Positions 61,141 through 64,000 of a stretch of DNA of 64,000 bases are shown one piece after another. The stretch covers positions 3,354,265 to 3,418,264 of the forward strand of contig NZ_KB911581.1 of assembly GCF_000383595.1 (NCBI RefSeq). Reading direction: 5' to 3'. The DNA is from Streptomyces bottropensis ATCC 25435 (GTDB lineage: Bacteria; Actinomycetota; Actinomycetes; Streptomycetales; Streptomycetaceae). A model generated the notes under the pieces. That model was not told where the DNA came from and made no database searches. It saw only the letters and a list, made by a program, of their open reading frames with translations. The position numbers were made by a program, and so were the translations under genes. Positions within the stretch are counted from its first letter, which is position 1. Every line of letters begins with the position of its first letter.

Positions 61141-61189
61141 CCTTTCGGCGGTATGGTGGTGCCCGGCCACAGGAAGGGGCGAACGAGCG

Positions 61190-61816
61190 ATGAGTACGGC
61201 GGAGGACACGGCGGGCGGCGAGCCGCAGCCGTGGGGCGAGGTCAACCCGGACGCGGCCCGGCGGCTGCTGGTGGCCGCCGTGGAGGCCTTCGCCGAGCGC
61301 GGTTACCACGCGACGACGACCCGGGACATCGCGGGCCGCGCGGGCATGAGCCCCGCCGCGTTGTACATCCACTACAAGACGAAGGAAGAGCTGCTCCACC
61401 GGATCAGCCGCATCGGCCACGAGAAGGCCCTCGACGTGCTGCGCACGGCGGCCGAGGGTGACGGCAGCCCGGCCGACCGTCTCGCGGAGGCCGTCCGCTC
61501 CTTCGTCCGCTGGCATGCCGGGCAGCACACCGTGGCCCGTGTCGTGCAGTACGAGCTGGACGCCCTCGGCCCCGACGCCCGCGCCGAGATCGTCACCCTG
61601 CGCCGCGAGAACGACGCGGCCGTGCGCGGCATCATCGAGGACGGTGTCGCCGCGGGCGACTTCGACGTCCCCGACGTGCGGGGCACCACCGTCGCCATCC
61701 TCTCCCTCTGCATCGACGTCGCCCGCTGGTTCAACGTCAACGGCCCGCGCACCCCCGACGAGGTCGGCTCCCTCTACGCGGACCTCGTCCTGCGCATGGT
61801 GGCCGCGCCCAAGTAG
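61190..61816 (+). CDS. TetR-family regulator
   Basis: 208 residues. HTH near 24-68 (LLVAAVEAFAERGYHATTTRDIAGRAGMSPAALYIHYKTKEELLHR), then a TetR ligand domain (WHAGQHTVARVVQYELDAL). Such regulators with WHAGQHTVARVVQYEL often control acyl-CoA metabolism. A palindrome precedes it. ATG 61190 lies nine bases after GGAAGGGG. Confidence 0.9.
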   Translation: MSTAEDTAGGEPQPWGEVNPDAARRLLVAAVEAFAERGYHATTTRDIAGRAGMSPAALYIHYKTKEELLHRISRIGHEKALDVLRTAAEGDGSPADRLAEAVRSFVRWHAGQHTVARVVQYELDALGPDARAEIVTLRRENDAAVRGIIEDGVAAGDFDVPDVRGTTVAILSLCIDVARWFNVNGPRTPDEVGSLYADLVLRMVAAPK

Positions 61817-62122
61817 CGGGAGCGGCCCGGACGCCCTGTGGCCCGAACACCTGCGGCCCGAACCCTCTTGCGGTCCGGCGTGCGACTCCCGCGCCGCGCC
61901 GCGCCGCGCCGCGCCGCGGCCTGTTCGGTCGGCGGTATCTTCGAAACATTCGAGGATTCGGGACGAGAGGGCGATCGGCGGCTGCGGTCTCTGGTGGATC
62001 ATGGCTGGTACAGCCCGCGAATGTTTCGGGACTGTTGCCGAAAGTATTGACAGTTGACAGGAGCAGGCCAACACTCCCGGGATGACAGGGCGAACCCCCG
62101 ACAGCCCGAGGAGGACGCGCGC
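61817..62122. promoter_or_regulatory. Xylanase promoter region
   Basis: 305 bp without a gene. It contains five tandem GCGCC units (61891-61915) and two CGAA-N3-TTCG sites at 61942-61952 (CGAAACATTCG) and 62018-62028 (CGAATGTTTCG), which are exact complements of each other. From memory, CGAA...TTCG palindromes occur at Streptomyces xylan-utilisation promoters. GAGGAGG precedes the xylanase ATG. Confidence 0.6.
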
Positions 62123-62815
62123 ATGAACGACGCATCCGCACCCACCCCGCCCCCGAGCCGCAGGCTCTTCATCGGCGGGCTCTGCACCACCGCGCTGGCC
62201 GCCGCGACAGCGGTGGCCCTGCCCGGCACCGCCCACGCGGACACGGTCATCACCAGCAACCGGACCGGCACCGACAACGGGTTCTACTACTCGTTCTGGA
62301 CCGACGCCCCGGGCACGGTCTCCATGACCCTGGCCTCCGGCGGCAACTACCGCACCTCCTGGAACAACACCGGGAACTTCGTCGCAGGCAAGGGCTGGAG
62401 CAACGGCTCCCGCAGGACCGTGAGCTACTCGGGCTCGTTCAATCCGTCCGGCAACGCCTACCTGACCCTCTACGGCTGGACGGCCAGTCCGCTCGTCGAG
62501 TACTACATCGTCGACAACTGGGGCAACTACCGGCCCACGGGGACCTACCGGGGCACGGTCAACAGCGACGGCGGCACGTACGACATCTACCGCACGACGC
62601 GCTACAACGCCCCGTCCGTCGAGGGCAACCGCACCTTCGACCAGTACTGGAGCGTCCGTCAGTCGAGGCGGACGGGCGGGAACATCACCACCGGCAACCA
62701 CTTCGACGCCTGGGCCCGGGCGGGAATGCCCCTCGGCAGCTTCCGGTACTACATGATCATGGCCACCGAGGGATACCGGAGCAGCGGCAACTCCTCCATC
62801 ACGGTGGCCCCGTGA
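62123..62815 (+). CDS. xlnC: GH11 endo-1,4-beta-xylanase, Tat-secreted (XlnC-like)
   Basis: 230 residues. The leader has a twin-arginine motif (SRRLFIGG, Arg 13-14) and is cleaved after TAHA (39), leaving a 191-residue mature enzyme. The GH11 jelly roll carries the nucleophile Glu126 ([11 protein letters not shown]; mature 87) and acid/base Glu216 (MATEGY; mature 177). No carbohydrate-binding module. It cuts xylan backbones outside the cell. From memory it matches S. lividans XlnC, a Tat substrate. Its stop overlaps the next gene as GTGA. Confidence 0.95.
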   Translation: MNDASAPTPPPSRRLFIGGLCTTALAAATAVALPGTAHADTVITSNRTGTDNGFYYSFWTDAPGTVSMTLASGGNYRTSWNNTGNFVAGKGWSNGSRRTVSYSGSFNPSGNAYLTLYGWTASPLVEYYIVDNWGNYRPTGTYRGTVNSDGGTYDIYRTTRYNAPSVEGNRTFDQYWSVRQSRRTGGNITTGNHFDAWARAGMPLGSFRYYMIMATEGYRSSGNSSITVAP

Positions 62816-63516
62816 CCACCGGACCACGCCGCGTGCTCCGTCACCTCGGCAGGCGCACGCTGGTCGTCGCGACGGCCCTCGCGAGCACCGTCACCCTCGC
62901 GCTCACGGCCGCCGAGGCGGCCCCGGCGCGAGCCGCCGCCTGCACCGGGTACGTCGGCCTCACCTTCGACGACGGCCCGTCGGGCAACACCCCGGCCCTG
63001 CTCAACGCGCTCCGCCAGAACGGGCTGCGGGCCACGATGTTCAATCAGGGCCAGTACGCCGCCGCCAACCCCGCCCAGGTCCGGGCCCAGGTCGCCGCCG
63101 GTATGTGGGTGGGCAACCACAGCTACACCCATCCGCACCTGACCCAGTTGGGTCAGGCGCAGATCGACTCGGAGATCTCCCGGACCCAGCAGGCCGTCGC
63201 GGCGGCGGGCGGTGGCACCCCCAGGCTGTTCCGGCCGCCGTACGGCGAGACCAACCAGACGGTGCGGTCGGTCGCCGCCCGGTACGGGCTGACCGAGATC
63301 ATCTGGAACGTCGACTCGCAGGACTGGAACGGGGCCGGCACGGACGCGATCGTGCAGGCCGCCGCCCGGCTCACCAACGGTCAGGTCATCCTCATGCACG
63401 ACTGGTCCGCGAACACCCTCGCGGCCGTCCCGCGCATCGCGCGGGGGCTGGCCGGCCGGGGCCTGTGCGCCGGGATGATCTCACCGCAGACGGGTCGCGC
63501 CGTGGCGCCCGCTTAG
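62812..63516 (+). CDS. CE4 polysaccharide deacetylase, probable acetyl-xylan esterase
   Basis: 234 residues: signal peptide (about 1-40, ending RAAA), then a NodB domain with TFDDGPS (catalytic and metal Asp), HSYTHP (metal His), RPPYGE and the C-terminal LMHDW. Removes acetyl groups from xylan so the coupled xylanase can act. It ends without a binding module. GTG 62812 overlaps the xylanase stop (GTGA). AxeA of S. lividans is the nearest match from memory. Confidence 0.92.
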   Translation: MTTGPRRVLRHLGRRTLVVATALASTVTLALTAAEAAPARAAACTGYVGLTFDDGPSGNTPALLNALRQNGLRATMFNQGQYAAANPAQVRAQVAAGMWVGNHSYTHPHLTQLGQAQIDSEISRTQQAVAAAGGGTPRLFRPPYGETNQTVRSVAARYGLTEIIWNVDSQDWNGAGTDAIVQAAARLTNGQVILMHDWSANTLAAVPRIARGLAGRGLCAGMISPQTGRAVAPA

Positions 63517-63630
63517 GCGCGCGGCCGTGCCGCCGCCGGAACCCGGCGGTGGCACGGCGGTGGCGCGACGGCCGCGACCGCCGTGCCACCGCACCAAACC
63601 AAGCCGTCGCACCGGCCGACGCCAGATCGG

Positions 63631-63715
63631 CTCAGAAGCAGCACCAGCTCAGAAGCAGCACCGGCTCAGAAGCAGCACCGGCTCAGAAGCAGCACCGGCT
63701 CAGAAGTAGTACCGG
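63631..63715. repeat. Five tandem 17-bp repeats at the MaoC gene 3-prime end
   Basis: CTCAGAAGCAGCACCGG-type units at 63631, 63648, 63665, 63682 and 63699. The last overlaps the stop and final codons (RYYF) of the minus-strand gene and differs at two positions. The array looks like repeated copying of that gene's 3-prime end. Confidence 0.9.
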
Positions 63716-64000
63716 GACACCGACTCCGCGACACAGACCGGCTTGTCCCCGCCCTCGCGTTCCACGACGACCGCGGCCGTGACCTGCACGCCGCCGCCGG
63801 CCTCCGTGACCTCCTGGAGGGTCGCCGTGGCGCGCAGCCGCGAACCGACCGGAACCGGTGCCGGGAAACGGACCTTGTTCGTGCCGTAGTTGACGCCCAT
63901 CTTCACGTTCTCGACCTTGAGGATCTGCGGCACCAGCAACGGGAGCAGCGACAGGGTGAGATAGCCGTGGGCGATGGTCGTGCCGAAGGGACCGGCCGCC
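63700..64000 (-). CDS. MaoC-like hydratase, 5-prime end outside window
   Basis: Partial: about 100 residues to the stop at 63700. FGTTIAHGYLTLSLLPLLVPQ is the MaoC / (R)-specific enoyl-CoA hydratase hydratase-2 motif (the usual Asp and His of GxxxAHG are just at or outside the edge), then VNYGTNKVRFPAPVPVGSRLRA, a hot-dog fold signature. It probably hydrates enoyl-CoAs. The gene enters from the right, so its start and neighbours are not seen. Confidence 0.85.
   Translation of the reverse strand, partial: AAGPFGTTIAHGYLTLSLLPLLVPQILKVENVKMGVNYGTNKVRFPAPVPVGSRLRATATLQEVTEAGGGVQVTAAVVVEREGGDKPVCVAESVSRYYF

Noticed and set aside
63631..63715. CRISPR array
   Set aside because: Units are directly adjacent with no spacers and are 17 bp long.

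Overview
The window looks like part of a Streptomyces chromosome. Base composition is very GC-rich with strong third-position GC bias. Start codons are often GTG with GGAGG-type ribosome sites, and the gene content is typical of the genus: many TetR/GntR/MarR regulators, ECF sigma/anti-sigma pairs, secreted lipases and xylanase, class F sortase, DUF4331, HmgA. From memory, the order dnaE2 / Y-family polymerase / lipase / LPMO ... SGNH lipase / kinase ... hmgA ... ALDH / ADH resembles the SCO17xx region of S. coelicolor. That is recollection, not a search.

Left part (1-6800) looks accessory. It holds an aromatic-degradation fragment: a ferredoxin-reductase-like flavoprotein, a hydroxyquinol 1,2-dioxygenase, and a stub of a thiolase cut off after about 15 recognisable residues. 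A STAND/LuxR regulator and a LysR regulator lie on the other strand. A decayed, repeat-containing stretch (6000-6800) separates these from the core. Next come an error-prone polymerase pair (dnaE2-like plus an ImuB-like Y-family protein) behind a LexA-like box, and a cupin/MarR pair with two palindromic operators.

Middle part (12800-36000): a secreted lipase, a sortase-anchored LPMO, a dienelactone hydrolase, several small housekeeping or hypothetical genes, an SGNH lipase convergent with a Ser/Thr kinase, a DUF4331 / TPR / NicO metal-transporter run next to an ECF sigma and zinc anti-sigma pair, a CoA-transferase, and a drug-exporter ABC pair with its TetR and matched operators.

Right part (36000-64000): hmgA (tyrosine catabolism) with a GntR gene and an orphan type-ISP specificity domain; a TnpB/IS605 remnant; and a two-gene module made of a PGAP1-like hydrolase and a 1737-residue caspase-NACHT-WD40 protein, which is the best candidate for an undescribed defence or cell-death system. 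Then come a molybdopterin oxidoreductase, a citrate transporter, MFS exporters, a class F sortase with its neighbour, an ALDH/ADH operon that shares a 21-bp operator motif with a TetR/acyl-CoA dehydrogenase pair, an EamA transporter gene broken by one in-frame TGA, and a Tat-secreted GH11 xylanase translationally coupled to a CE4 acetyl-xylan esterase. A MaoC-type gene runs off the right edge. No tRNA, rRNA, CRISPR array or intact insertion sequence was seen.
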